A stretch of 64,000 nt of DNA, from NCBI RefSeq assembly GCF_001949145.1, contig NW_019091526.1, positions 441,444 to 505,443 on the forward strand, written 5' to 3'. This stretch comes from Acanthaster planci. Lineage: Eukaryota; Echinodermata; Asteroidea; Valvatida; Acanthasteridae. Shown here piece by piece: positions 23,601 through 38,600 of the stretch. The notes below the pieces were generated by a model. That model made no database searches. It saw nothing but the letters and a program-made list of their open reading frames with translations, and was not told where the DNA came from. The position numbers and the translations under genes are program-made. Every line of letters begins with the position of its first letter. Position 1 is the first letter of the stretch.

Positions 23601-26600
23601 CACTACCTCAGGTAAGGGGGCATTCCCCCCCCCCCAAAAAAAACCATAATATCACCACTCATTGGTTACTCTTACATCATGGGTCTGAGGTTTGCTAGCG
23701 CTTTTTCTACATTGTGACACAGGGTTCGAATCATTAAAATATTTTTGGCTCAAACCTTGGTAAATTCCCTCGAGAGTACCAATGCAGTGCGCAGTGCTTG
23801 GTCTCCAAAATGCTGATATTTTTAGGCTGTGGGTGCATTTATTTAGTGTCCATGAGTTACACCTGTTTGGCCTCGTCCCCATCGTCTCTCCTGTTTGACA
23901 CAACACACTTTACCATCACCAGGTCCGGGTAGCCCTGTGTGAGCTAATGTACCCAGTGTGAGCGACTTGTCACCAAGGAAATTTGGAGCTCTAATACCAA
24001 TCAAGAGAGTGTTGCAGTGAATTTACTGGTAGATTTTTTACTTAAAAGAGCAACTCTAAGGAAAACATGTTTTCTCTGATTTTATTTGTTCAAATAAAAA
24101 TGGAAGCATCCAAATTGAACGCAGTGTCATTTGTCTTCAGGGCTCAACTACAGCAAGCTAAAAAGGGCCTTATTTCTGTTCATGTCAAGAGGGGAACCCT
24201 CGCCCTGTGTTTGTAGTGGATAAACCCTTGTGCATGCCAAACAATTTTTTCTCAGAATGATGCAATCTACATTCAGCATGTTCAGAATACGCATCTTGGC
24301 ATGAACAGAAAGAAATAAAGCCCTTTTTAGCTTGTTGCAGTTGAGCTCTGAAGACAAACGACACTGTGTTCGATTTGGATGCTTCCATATTTATTTGAAC
24401 ACAGTCAGAGAAAACATGTTTTCCTTAGAGTTGCTCTGTAATCTACCAGTACATACATACATATACTAGTTCATGTACATGTATCTGTACTTCAGACTTG
24501 AAGTTAGGTGGGAGAGGAACCGATAACTTCTTTGGTGTCAAGGGCCTGAATAAATTCATCATTACAGACCCAGAAATGTTTACCAGTTACATGAAAAAAA
24601 AAGGGCAGTTGTTAGTTAAGGTCTTGACATCAAGGTACATGCACATGTGTGCAGGAGCAAATTTGCAATTCTACAAACTGCAGCTGTTTACTCACTGCAT
24701 TGCCAATCCTCAACCACCTCCCCCCCTGGACATTTAGAAGTGGGCATGGATTGCTGTGTGAGCGCAGTTCCCCGGAAACTAGCAAATCTGATGCTTGGAA
24801 GAGCCAGTGTCGGCAAACAAACCACTGAGCAACTGTTACAATTTCAGAAGTATTGAAAAGATTGGTGACGTGCGATGTGGTGTCAGGACAGATATGTATT
24901 TCTAGACTGAGTTCAAAGACAACTGCATTGAATTCCTGCAGGTGGTTTTTCAGTTGGTCATTCAGAATAAGTTATTTTAAAAATGTTCCCCCCCCCCATT
25001 TTTTTTTACCAATCCACTCACCCCAAATTGAGATGTGTGAAAATTTGACTTCATTTAAATTGAGATTTTTGGAAATTTACAGTGCTACTGATGAAAAAAT
25101 TCTGAAACAGAATTGGAATTTCATTGCCAGAATTTTTTCCCTGTTCAGTAATCTCAGACTTCCAGGACCTTTGTGTCTTTTTTATCATTTCAAACAGTCT
25201 GATAAGTTGAAATAGTATTGGATACGTCATGGTGTACTTGTATACATGTACATGTACATTTGTACATGTGATACATGCACCGCAGTGCGTGTACATAAAT
25301 TGTATGTACATGTATGACTATTTTTACTGTATCACAGATACTGTACTTGTATGGAAGTATGCAAACAAAACAAAACTGACTGTGGATCGAGAATTAAACA
25401 CAGTTATTGTCAAAGGTACAATGTACCGGTAGCAGGGACGAGAAAAAAAAGGATAGAATGAATTGTTGATTGGATGCCCAAAATGATCCAGCGGGCAAAT
25501 GTTATTACAAATTGCCATGATAAATAGCAGATGATACATGTATCTCCCCTCCCCGGACATTACATTAAAATCTCAGCCTAGCTGACGTGCGTACAGTTCC
25601 TGGGGTTTTACTTGTTCCAATTCAAAGGCTGTGTGTAAAGCAAAGCTGAAGCTGTTGACAAAGGATTGGCACTCTTGGGGATAAGTGATGTTTCTCAACA
25701 GGCTTGCTGTGATCGCAGAATGAGAAGTACGTATACCACACACATTACCGGGAACACACATACATGTACATTTATGTAAATGGTTTATCATAATATTAGC
25801 GTCATGAGCAGAGAATTGCGTCAACTCATACAAAAACAGCGTGTGCCTGTCTCGTGACCACTGTACACACACTGTATCAACGAGCACAATTGCACTGTGA
25901 TAGATGTACGGTACATTGTACCGGTACAAACGGTACATGTACCAGTGTGTGTAACTGTAAGGCCATTGAATGCTTCAAGTATTGTATCCATTTTCCTTTT
26001 AGTCTGTTCTAAATTCTATATAAAACAATATACATGTAAATGTTGAAAACATAACCACATACACCCGATAAAAGTGGAAGGATCAGAGATCCACTTGCTG
26101 CTTACAATGTGTGTACATGTTGCAAGCATGTATGAAAGCAAACCACTGTAAACCTCATTACACCTTTGTACAGTGACATGCACAGTGCATAAAATTACCC
26201 ATGTGTACACTGTGCCTGCCAATATTAATCTTCAGAACTTTACACTGTTTTGAGTAACATTCTGCAGATTCCAGTCACTTCACCATGAGCTCTTATTAAG
26301 CTCTGTTTCTTTCAGTGGTGTTTTCCCACGCTATGCCTTTTGTTGCATTTACAATGTACATGCGCTCCTCGTGAACGTGCATGAACAAGCACACTTTATC
26401 TTTGAATGGGTCTTAATTCTTCCTTGAAAGCTCAAATACAAAGAATGTGCCTGGGGTTTCGTGCACAGTGATGAATGTTGGATATCTGGAGAATGTTCAG
26501 GGCAAAGACGCCAAGGGGTTTGGGATCATTAAATGCACTTGTATACCATACATGTACATGTAGAACTCATGACATCAACCAGAAAGTTTATGAAGTACAC

Positions 26601-29600
26601 GTATCAGAAACCTAAGTATCGATTCCTTTAGTATACGTAAGTATGGTTCCTGAAACACTTGAGAACATCCCTGCCCTAAGCTTGGTGGATCATTGATCAC
26701 GTCATGAGTTATTGCTTTCAACAGAAATGCAGCTGCATCACATGTACATACATGTACATGTGCACTGTACTGTAAACTTAGTTCCATTCTGCAGTTGAAT
26801 GGATCAACCAGCATGTTTCCATTCATTTTCTTCCATTGTGAACCACAGTTGCACACACTGTGTAGATATGGTTTTGTACTTTACTCAGTCCTTCATCTTA
26901 AGAAAATCCAGGAGAGCTACGTGTATACAATGCTCTCCTCAAATGTCTCAGGAGAGCAAATCACTCTCCTTAATATAAACCAATTAATAGAAATGGAAAA
27001 TGAGGTCCAAGGATTGTTTGTACCCTGGAGTCTGTTGTTTCAACTTTTTCTGATGGTTTATAATGTTCTTGGGGCAATTTTTAAAATTAATTTAGTTTTA
27101 GTTCAGTTAGAAGCATGGATTTATGACACATACATCATCTCAGTGCTTGTTTTCTTTTATTTTAACCAGACTTTTTACCCTTGTGAAATACACTACACAT
27201 GTATTTAGGTCTGACTAACTATAACATTACATGCAAGTTTCGACCTACAATTCAACACAGTTGTATATCATGTATGTGTCCCTTTAATTTAAATAAAAGT
27301 GAAAGTGAACCTTTTCATCCTGATTTGAGCATTTCTTTCAAAATACCTGAAGGGGATTTGAAAGTTTAAACTGCACTTCAACTTTGTTCAGTTGATGCAG
27401 ACTGTAACAAACCCACCTCAATCAAAATGGGAAAACGTCAAACCAACACACATGCATGTGCTTGCACACGTGACAATATTTATGTACATGTATGATTATG
27501 GTCCGGCATGCTGGGGGATTTCCTGCGGGAATTCAGTGGGCACACACGCTGTATACATGTATATGCAAGGAGCAACGTTTTCATGAGGACCTTAGCTCAT
27601 GGCACACTGCTTTCTGCTTAAGCGCCGCGTAAAGAAGATTGATACTGATGGACTCTCTTGTGACTGAAAACATTACCGACCAATAAAAACATGTAACAGA
27701 TTGTATCATGTACAGTGAAATTGTGCGCGACATACACATGCAAGCATGTACCGTGTGCATGCTATGCGTGCATGCATTGCCGGCTGCTCGGTTCGGAAGC
27801 AAGCCGCGCTTGGGAGTATCGCATTCATACAATAGTTATAGGCCTATGTACATGTATGAAAGTCGCGGTGGGATAAATGTGAAATCGTAAGTTACATACG
27901 TGTATAAACGAATCACCGTCCTTTTTGGTGATGTTACCCAGTGTTTTTGTCATATCGTTCGTTATTTGTAAAGTGCCCTTAGATTTTTTATGAGTGCAAT
28001 TTTTTACACACCTTCTGGAGTGTTGAGGAGTGCGGTAGGAGCACCTGCGCGATAGCACTCTTTAAAAATGATGGACTGGTACATACATGTATGTGTACCT
28101 GTATAGGAAATGAAAAACAGAGCCACAGTTTTCTCCTGCCTGTTTTTTTCAGTGTAATAGTCAGAAGCAACAATGCAGTAAACATTGGGCGGCTTTGGGA
28201 GAACAATAAAAAACACATTTCTGGGATTTTTCATTTGGGAAAAAGGACACTTTCAATTACTGTGATTGGTTTTTGGTCCCCTTGTTTTTTAACAACATAC
28301 ATCGTACAATTCACGTTCACATTTTATTTGGCTGTTCCCCTTTTGTCCTCAGCCCCTCTGGCTGCACCTTCTGGGGCAAGAAGCCTTGGAGCCGCAAGAA
28401 GAAGATCCTATGGCAGCTGGGCACGCTGGTCGGGGCACCAGTTGGAATAGCACTGATTGCTGGAATAGCCATCCCAGCCATTATCATCGGGATACCAGTC
28501 TATGTGGGGAGGAAGGTTTGTATTTTGTCGTTTGTAATAGGCCTACATTGATGTACTGATGACATCACACTTTGTTTAGTCTACATGTACATGTGCGCTT
28601 TCCTAATGGAGCCAGTGGGGGCCTGTGGTCCTCTGAGCACCATAGGAAAGCACACAGGTGTGGTGTCATTAGTACTGAGGTCTATTTGACCGGTTGTGAG
28701 CTGTTTCCTTTGAGCGCATGGAGTTAACCGATATATCATTACCAGATGTGTCTGGACACTTTGTGAAAACCATGTAATAAATGTACTGGAAATGAAAACA
28801 TGCTGCAAAAGATACGTGTACACGAAGCTCCTTGCTCCTCATACAAAATACTTTATTGGGAGGGAGTAAAATGAGGCACCTTCTGTAATTATAGCATACT
28901 CCATCAAATTATGGATCAGAGCTAGGGTCTGCCCTGATTGTTTGCTGTGCCATTTGCACACAGCATCCAAGTAAGACCAAAGGTCACAGTGATAACTTAG
29001 CACACACACTGTTCCTGCATGTGTGCAGAAAATGAAAGAAGGAAGAAGGCCCCCCCCAAGTATGCTTAGCTGTTCAATATATTTGCGTTGGTGATTTGTA
29101 CAGAACTTCCACAGAGTTGTCAGTCAGATAAGATTAAATGCAAGTACTTCAACCTGAGATACGTGGCAGGCGTACCAGGAATTTTTTCACCAAATGCACC
29201 CCACAGCTTGGTTATCCAAAACCCTTTAATCTGCATTGCGGCTACACATAAGGGCTTGGACAAACTTTGTTGACATTGCTAAGGCTTGTATGTGAAAAAG
29301 CAGCACCAAGCCAAGGTTGTGTATTATGGGGGAATAACTGTCTTCACTGTTACAACTTGTGCGTACTTACAAGTCAGGATTCACCCAGAAATATACAAGG
29401 GACAGTACATGTACCATTGTGATGTGGTCATGCAGTACCACATTGTGGGGATGATGGTTAACAGGCAAATTTGGATCACATCGTGAGGACTTCTGACAGT
29501 CCCCGCAATGAAATTTGGTCTTCCAAACTACTAATCACTGTCAGACAATCTCCGTTGTCCCTCACGTACAATGTAGAATGAAAGTATGTGCTGTGGTGGT

Positions 29601-32600
29601 AGATTTTGTTCTGTGTTTTAGGGAAAAAATGTTGAAAATTTGGAATGTCGGGGGGGGATGTTGGAGTGAATCTCCTCTTGACTCCGGTCAGTTGTACCGT
29701 ACACATATGGGACAATGTACATGTATCATGCAACACGTTGGGCTTCTGTTGCTATGGAACCAAGTACAGTATACAAACATTTGTTCATGGATCGCTCACA
29801 TAAACAGTTTGTTTCATGTCATGTACATTTGCCTTGTGTAAATGCAAAGTTCTCCTTTTCTCTGTTGAGTTTCATTTACATATATACATGTACATGTGCT
29901 TATTGTGCACGTATGTTTCACCCTCATTCGATGTGTGGAAATTAATGACGTTGACCGTGCGCAGCGGTTACTTCACCGGACCCTCATGAACCTTACGGAA
30001 TTGTCATTAGCAATTTGCCAATCCTCTGTTGAGCCTTGTCGTGTTGAAGACTTCGTTTGCACAAAGTTAACAAACGATCACATTGAAACTCTTTGTACGT
30101 GCTCTAGAAGGCTTTAACCGAATAAAGCACTACAGACTCACGAAGAGAAATACATGTACTACATAAAGATGAAATTTTGCCTCAAAATGGTTTCTAAGAT
30201 GATAAATTATGTCCTTTTTCGATCAATCTTTTGGTTTTTTTCCCCACTACATTTCTCTTTTTTAGAAGTTTTCCCAGAACAGTGAGACACTGCATATGAC
30301 AGGCCAGAACAGAATCTCAACTACACAATACTATCAGTTCCATGTACATGTAGCTAGATTTTTTTTGTTCAACTTTCATGAGTTATATTTGATACCACCG
30401 GGCAGCAGGATCTGTACAAGTTTTACATGTACATACACAAAACCGATCCAGCCACATACGGTACCGTGCACGGTACACTGCGGCCTGTTACCATGGTTAC
30501 ACACCTACCGTGGCTTACATGTACATGTACATTGAAATTCTCGTCTGAGCCGGTGTACATGTTCATGTTATTCATGCATGTAGAGTACATGTAAAACTGG
30601 GGATACAGTGTGTATACCGTTAATTTCAACATTTCCTGGTAATTTATGATGACAGATGTTGGTTTTAATAATAAATTGTTATCTTACTCTACTTTTGTGT
30701 TCATCTTTCTTTCCCGAGTCCCTGAATTCTTACGCTCGCAAGGTCGTAAGATTATGCGGGATGAACGGAATTAGTGCCGAGTTAGGTCAAAATGCAAATG
30801 CGTCTGGTCGGAAAGAGAAAAAAATCTAGCGAAAAACTGTCAGCAAATGTCAAACCTTTACACCTTTCTCCATCACAGCCCACTTTTGAAAACTTGAGGA
30901 AAACTTTGAATTCTTTGTTTTGAGCCTTCAAAAATCACATCAAAACGTAAACAAACTACCGCTTAAGAAAAGAGCTTTTCACAAAAGTCACTAATTTTGA
31001 CCACTCTGGTACTATTTCTCAATTTTATTTTCACAAAACACGTTAAGAAAAGGCTATATCCTACCATGAAAATATTTTTGGCAGGAATTTTTATTTCCAA
31101 AAAGTGAAAATTAGACGTAGATTTCAAATGAAGCATCTGCTTGCCTGGCACGAATTCTCATGGCCCTCATTACGCATGCAAATGACCCTAAAAATGGGAC
31201 ATGCGCAGTTGATAATTTCCCTCGGGAAACATACATGTACATGGGTGGCTGAGCATTAGGGAATACATGTACATACATGTACCGTATTGATACACTGTAC
31301 TGATATACATGTACATGGACACATGCATGTTTACTACAATGTATATATGTGTATTATAATTGTGCACATAATTTCCAGAGTGTACTTTGTACTTGCACCT
31401 GTGTGTCATTTTCATGCAGTCCAGATCTGGCATTGTTCAATGTATGTGTATCTACAGGTTTCAAACCTTTACACAGAATGTACACGACATGATTTTTATC
31501 TCAGGATATTACTGATTGTTTCTTCACAGATACGCAGCGAAATGCAAACAGTGTGTCATGTAGATGTACATGTGCCTTTATGTGGTAGTTCAATGTAGCA
31601 GTCTGATAATTTTGATGATATTGACCATGTGAACAGGGTTCAATTTAAAGTTTGTTATTTGTGACGTCATCACTTACCATTTCCAGCTTCATTATTTTCT
31701 GTCAGGGTTTCAGAGACAATCTTGTTTCACAAGCACAAGGTGAACTTTTGCTTAGACAATAGTAGTAGCCTCAGCAAATTCCTTGGTACATGGTACATGA
31801 TGTAAATGCTGCCGTTGCCATAGTTACTCAGTACGTACGTATATTTTGTAATCAAGGTAATGAATGACAGAAATGTTACTGACTGAAAATGAGCCTTGGT
31901 CCAAGTAATGAACAGACGAATGACGTACTTTTGTCTTTCAGTCATTGATTCATTTCCCCTGAAATGTGTACAGTTTGCGATGAAAGTATGAAATGGATAT
32001 ATGTACTTGTAAGTGCCAGGTTTTTTACACGTACATACATTGTACATGTATATCATACTACATGTATATTACTACTAATATACTATTTTTGTGACTCCAG
32101 ACTTGACTTGTGCGAGTAACTATCAGTTGTTGACTTGACTTGGACTTGCACATTATGACTTATTACCAAGGCAAGGCAGAAACTATTCAATTGAACTCAT
32201 TACAGTTTAAATATGGGCCTATCAACTTACGCTTTGCGTTCTTAAACTAATCATTGTAAGACTTTGTTTGGATCGCAACTTCTACCGGTACTTTGGTTTT
32301 TGTCTGCCTAAGGCCACGTCAGGATCGCTTAGCTGCTGTAGTCATATTTGTTCGGCCGTGCTTAGGGTTTTTCATAGTTTTCCCTAACTTAAGCTTCGTT
32401 TGAGCCTAGTATTGAATTACTTACCGGTATGTCAGTTCATGATGCCACTTGTCCTAGAATTGAAAACAAAAGTAGCGCCTGGATGTCCAAGGCCAAAAAT
32501 TTTTCGTCAAATACATGTACCACGTTTAGGTGGTTTTAATATGCCTTCAAGACACGCTAATAGAATAGTTTTATAACATTTACCCACAGTCAAATATTTG

Positions 32601-35600
32601 TTGAGCATTTCTCCTGCGAAATTCCAGGTTTGGGGCCAGATTCGTGGTATAAGGCGAGTGGATACATCATACATGTACATATACATGTACATGTATGTAC
32701 ATGTACATTGTGACCGTATGCGACAATATGTGACCAAATGACTTGTGACTTGACTTAGCCTTGTAATAATTGACTTGTGACTTGACTTAGCCTTGCAATA
32801 ATTGACTTGGGACTTGACTTAGCCTTGCAATAATTGACTTGTGACTTGACTAGGACTTGCAAAAGTTGACTTATTACCACATTTACAAATACCATATAGA
32901 TCAGCAATCTTTACAGCAGGAAAGGGGAGTCATATCCAACTTTGGGATCAGTGTACATGTACAAGTACCAGTTTACATGTATGTACATTGGTACAGAGTC
33001 ACCAAGTTCTGCACGTTTGTACCCAGAAATGTGGATACATATATGTATATGCACTGGTACATGTATACATTCGTGTACATGTATTCATGTACATGTACGT
33101 TACATGCATTGGTACAGTAGTACATTGTACATGTACGTGGATGTACACATGTACATGTACATGTAAGTATTGTATGCACAGGCATACCAGTATGACATGT
33201 ATGACAGGTAAGAAACTGTACATGTACCACATCATCTGTAAACATGCACCTATACATGTACATCATCTTCCAGGATACCGGTATGTGGCATGCCGGTACA
33301 ATATACAGTACTTGTACATGTGCCGATACATGGCTGTTCCATACATGTACATGTACACGTACATGTACATGTCTGTTCCTTTGTCTGTTAGAGGCTGTGT
33401 GGCAGTCTGGGAATCACGTTTTTCTACTGTACATGTATGTGGGACAGAATTGCAAACCTAACACGGAAAATTGATGTCGTCCTTCCTGTGTCTCCAGTTT
33501 CGTCTCAAGCAACCCGGCGTACGCCTGCTGGTGGATGTAGCCTCATGGGGTACCGACACAAGTTCCCTGCACAAATATTAGCCAACTGTGCATGCAGAAG
33601 TGTTTCAAGGAAAGAATCAGCATAGGGAAGAGGGGGGAGTCAAGAATGGAAAAAGACAGAGATAGAAGAGAGATCTTTGTCTGTAACTAGAGATGGGGCT
33701 GCAACGGATGGAGAAATGGCAAGAATATGCCAAGTGCAAAACCTGTCGCTGAAACCCGCTCAGTATAGAGCTGTATGTCAAGGGATATTTTTTTGTGTGC
33801 ACAATGCGTAGGTGACCTATTTATTACCACACAGTGCTACACCACACCCCTCCCCCCGGTGTCAAGTTACGCAGAATCTGTAGAGACTCTATATTGGATT
33901 CCGCCTTTCTTTCTTTTTTATTTGCCTCATTGCCTTTCCTTGGACAAATTGAAGAGGAACTGTCATTTTTGTGTAGGTGTACGTGCGTATGAATACCGAG
34001 CCACTCGATACTGTTATTGCAGTGGTTTGGCCAGAAATCAGAGTGCACCTTCAAATCTCTTAAAGAGAGGGTAATATTTTGAGAGAAAACACAGGATTTG
34101 ATTTTGATTGGCATACATGTATTTTAGTCCTTGCGGTTGACACTTGGATGCTACCGGTAGTTAAGTAGTGTTGACTCACTTTGAAAACCACTAATTATAT
34201 ATCAGTACAACCCCGAGAAGCTGCTAAAATTGGAAATTGTAAAAAAAAAAACCTCCTGCAGGGTCCCCTCCTTTTCAGTAATGGCCAAGAGCTTACCATT
34301 CTTTTTTAATTTAGTACATGTCATAATTCTCACACCTAAATTTTTATGTAGGATTTTGTTTTTTGGCCCGTTCTCTAGATGCGCCAAGTGAATGTCTACA
34401 TGTTTTTCAACAGATTTTTTGTTTGAACACTGTTTAACACGCCTTGTCAGAATTTTCACAATGTTGTAAAGATTAGGATTGTTGGAAAAATGTGGACCAA
34501 GTTAATGTGACATGTACATTACAAAAAAGTAGGAGCAGTACTTTGTTTGTGGTCTTTACAGTAAACATGTTTGTATGTACACTATAAACATGATGGGTAG
34601 GCCTTCACTGGGATAAGGGCACAGTGTCTTTTGTTTGGCAAATTAGGACGGAGTTGTGGGGACATTTCTCTGTCCACATAATGTTTTTGGTCCACACAAA
34701 ATGAGTGAAGTGTCATGTGTTTGTTCCCAGAACCACGGAGCATGTACATGTACGTGTGTGCGTCCACGTTCATGTGTGTACAATATACTTGTGCACATTT
34801 ACCAGTACATGGACTTGTTCTGTACCGGTAGTTGTGGGGACATACTCTTGTCGTTACATTTTATGGGGGCCGACAAGTTTTGGACAGAGAAATGGCCCTG
34901 CAACGTTGCTCAAAACAAAAGAAATTTGCCCCTTAATGCGCTGAAGGCCTACCCATATTTATGAGTACTGTATGTATAGGCATGTACATTGTACATGTAT
35001 ATGTGTGTTTTTGCATACATATGGATGTGCATCAGACCCTTTAACATGGGTTTATGTGGTCGTCACCCTGATGTCTTTGATTCCAGTGTCTGCTTCTTGA
35101 AGCACCATTCAGTATGGGAAACCCATATGGCCGATGAGACAAGCTGGCTAGTCCAGGGCAATTTCAAGATCGGCATTGCTTTAAGATTGGAGCAAATCCG
35201 GAGCAATTTGCCCGTACCATCTTGGCAATGCAAATGAGTTGGTGCATGCACTTGTCAGTCATTTTGAGGTACTTTTTCTGATTGACCTGTTCTGTTTTCA
35301 GACACAACTGAACAAATACAGATCTGATTAAGTGGCCATTGTCAGTTCCATTCGGATAAATTATACTTGTGTACATGAATCTTTGATTTAGCTGTTGCTA
35401 GATTGTTTTTATACAATAAAATATGCAGTTACATGTAAACCCTTAAACGGTTACTAACTGTACAAAATAAAAACTGCTAATTTTTTAGTGACATTGCATG
35501 CATAAACTGTATGAAGTATCGTACCATGTACCTGTACAGTCAACTCTCGTTGTAACATGTTGTTATAACAAAATACTGTTATAAAGAATAGATTTCAAGA

Positions 35601-38600
35601 ATCCCAATTTCTTGAATTCTTATGTTTTTCTTTGTATTTCCACTCCCTTTATAACAAAGTCCTTGTTATCACAAAGTAATTTGTCTGATCCCTGCCACTT
35701 TGTTATTTAACTGTACATATACATGTACCGGTACATGTACACACATGTACATATACTGTACATGTATATGTATACCAGTACATGTATGTACATGTACATG
35801 TGTGCATTTTACTGGGATTGCCACACCCCAGGAAGTGTACTAACCAGTGCTGGTGTCGCTGATTGTTTTACATTTAGTAGGTTTTCTGTCTCCCCAATGA
35901 TATTGCTGATGTGACGATACAAGTATTGTAGATCACCCATGAATTGTGCCTGATTAAAATCTCCTCGATACTGTAAATAATGTGCATTTAAAAATGGCTT
36001 TTACCAGCTACTGTACTACCTGAAAGAGACAGATCAGAGAAATATGGAAGGGCTGCGTAGCACCGTGATCGGAATATTGACGAGAATATAATATCAAATC
36101 AGTGCTCTGAAATATGTGATTGCCCAGCTTTCGGTAACGGAGTACCTTCTTCAGGGCAAGCAGATTGATCAAAATGTCTATGAGTCTCATTCCTCAAAAA
36201 TTGTTAACCATTCAATGCCTGCAGTGTAAACCTGCATGAAAACTGTCCATTGGCATGATACGCTGCGGAAATACCGGGTTGGGATGTTTTACGTAACAAA
36301 CGTCTAAGTTGGGTACCGGTAGGTATGGTACAAGTATCCTTAAATAGTGATGATTATCATGATGGCTTTCTCAATTCTGTTCTGAATTCAACCGTAATTT
36401 ACCGGTACATGTGACTCATACAGTGTAATACAAAATAGGCTCAAATGTTTAATCAGTGACTTACTGGTTTGCGGAAAAATAAATATCTATTGTTCAATAT
36501 TCTACACCAAATGGTAAAGCAGCAGTAAAGGTTGTATGTACCGGTATATACCGGTACAATGTACATGTACATGAACGTACTGTTGTACTGGAACCGGTAA
36601 TCACTGGTTCAGTGTCGTTGGGGTCAAATGTTGTACCATGGATATAAGATAATGGCACCAGTGCCATTTTATTTCCCTTTTAGTCATATACATGTATTTT
36701 CTGTTAAGGCTTGTTTAAGTGTTAGGCCTTACATGTGTAATGTTTATAGAATCCTCGTGAGCCATACATACGCGTATACATGAACATTATAAATGAGATC
36801 CAGTGTTAGGTTTTGGTACTTTACATATTGGTACCGGGTATCAGTACATTTGCAGCAAAATGAGTTTACAGGCACTGGTACATGTACATGTAGATGTTCT
36901 CAGTTGATGGAAATCAGTGAAGTTTAGGGAAAAACACAACAATATTTGGCTTTTTTTTTCCAAAGCTGATATACGCTGAAAAAAATCACTGATAATAAAC
37001 AGTATCATCAGTATCCCAAAAGTTTGAATTGTTTGGTCACATTCCAGTCTGGATGTTGTTTCCTTGACCACAGGTTCATGGAAAGTACTCTAATGTGTCA
37101 CGTCATCGCCGCAACCTGGCCATCGCAGGCAGTGTTACTATGTCGGTCCTTGTGTCTCCGGTCATAGCAGCACTTACAGTGGGTAAGTCTGACTAGGAGA
37201 TAATGTTGGAAGTTACAATGCAAGTTGGTACATGTATGAGCTCATGATGTACTGTACATGTATAAGGGGGCCCTTATTAAATTCTATGGTTCTCATTTCT
37301 TTTACCCCTTGAGATAAGGTCGGTCAGTCAAAAAAAAACACCTTAAAATAAAAATTCCATGTTGCTGGTGTAGGGCTATGCACGAACCTCAATGGGCCAC
37401 GGAAAGGTGCGGTACACTGAATGTTCACGCGAACTGCCGACCATTGCTGTTGGTCATTTGCGAAATTGTAAGTTTTCAGGGGTTTTGTTTTCAAAGGTCA
37501 TGCTGGCCATTTTTTTTCCTTCTGTTTTTTTGGGGGGTTTAGGTCTTTTTAGCAAGGTCAGTGGGGAAAAAAGTTTTTTTCAATGATCGGGAGCCCAAAA
37601 TAGGATCGGTAGAAATGAGAACCATAAAGTATAAAAAGGGTGCCCTAATGGATCACTTATTGCTGGTTATCAACAGAACAGTGTTACAGCCAAAATGTCA
37701 GTGGCTAAAGTCCTATGCAGTAGACTTGGTATGCATGTACATGTAAGAGTACAGCTACTAAAGATTGTATAGTATTTCTGCTGGAGAAGAAGAGTGAGGA
37801 AGTACTAGGTGTGGGCCATTCTGTAAATTTGGGGTCCTAAAGTGTGACATTTTTGTGTCTCTGTTAAATCTGACCCTTGTTATTTGACACGGAAAAATCA
37901 CCTGAATTGATTTCAAACTATTACTATTTGTTTGGCGGGTAATTTGCATTACATGTAGTTCATAAATAAGAAAATGTGTTTTGAACTTACAAAAATCACA
38001 TGTACTGTAAGATGTGACAGGGACACCAAAAAATTGCACCCCTAATTTAGAAAATTACACATACCGGTACATGTAGTTATCTGCATTGTATGGTGAAAAT
38101 GCAGCAAAATGAAATGCACACATGTGCGTTAACGTGCGGATAAATTTTCTAGCCATTGAGAAGCTTGAAGCTGAGTTACAATGCACAGTTGTACATTGAG
38201 CCACAGTGGTTCTTGGCTTGTTTTGTCTGCATATATGTACATTGTGCATTACCGAACCAATTTTGAATTAACTTAGCTACCATGGCAACAGAAATTATTT
38301 TCAACGCTGTTAATGAGATGGTTATTAGGTTTCCTTTCCTATCAGATGTTTTGGGGGTCAGTTTTCAACTACATTTGCACAAGTGATTTCAGGTTGTGTA
38401 AGGTTTGCTGGGCACTGCACTGTTGAGTGTCAAAATGCACAAGTGATTTCAGATTGTGTAAAGTTTGCTGGGCACTGCACAGTTGAGTGTCAAAATGCTC
38501 TACTTGGAGTTTTTAATGACATCCATGTGCGTATCCGAAAGAACTCAGTTGATTTGGTTTTACTTTTTTTAGGGTTAAATGTCAGCAATTGAAGTACATA

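Noticed and set aside
32988-33461. 157-codon frame with Met-Tyr and His-Val repeats
   Set aside because: Same TACATGTA artefact; the overlapping minus-strand frames are equally open.
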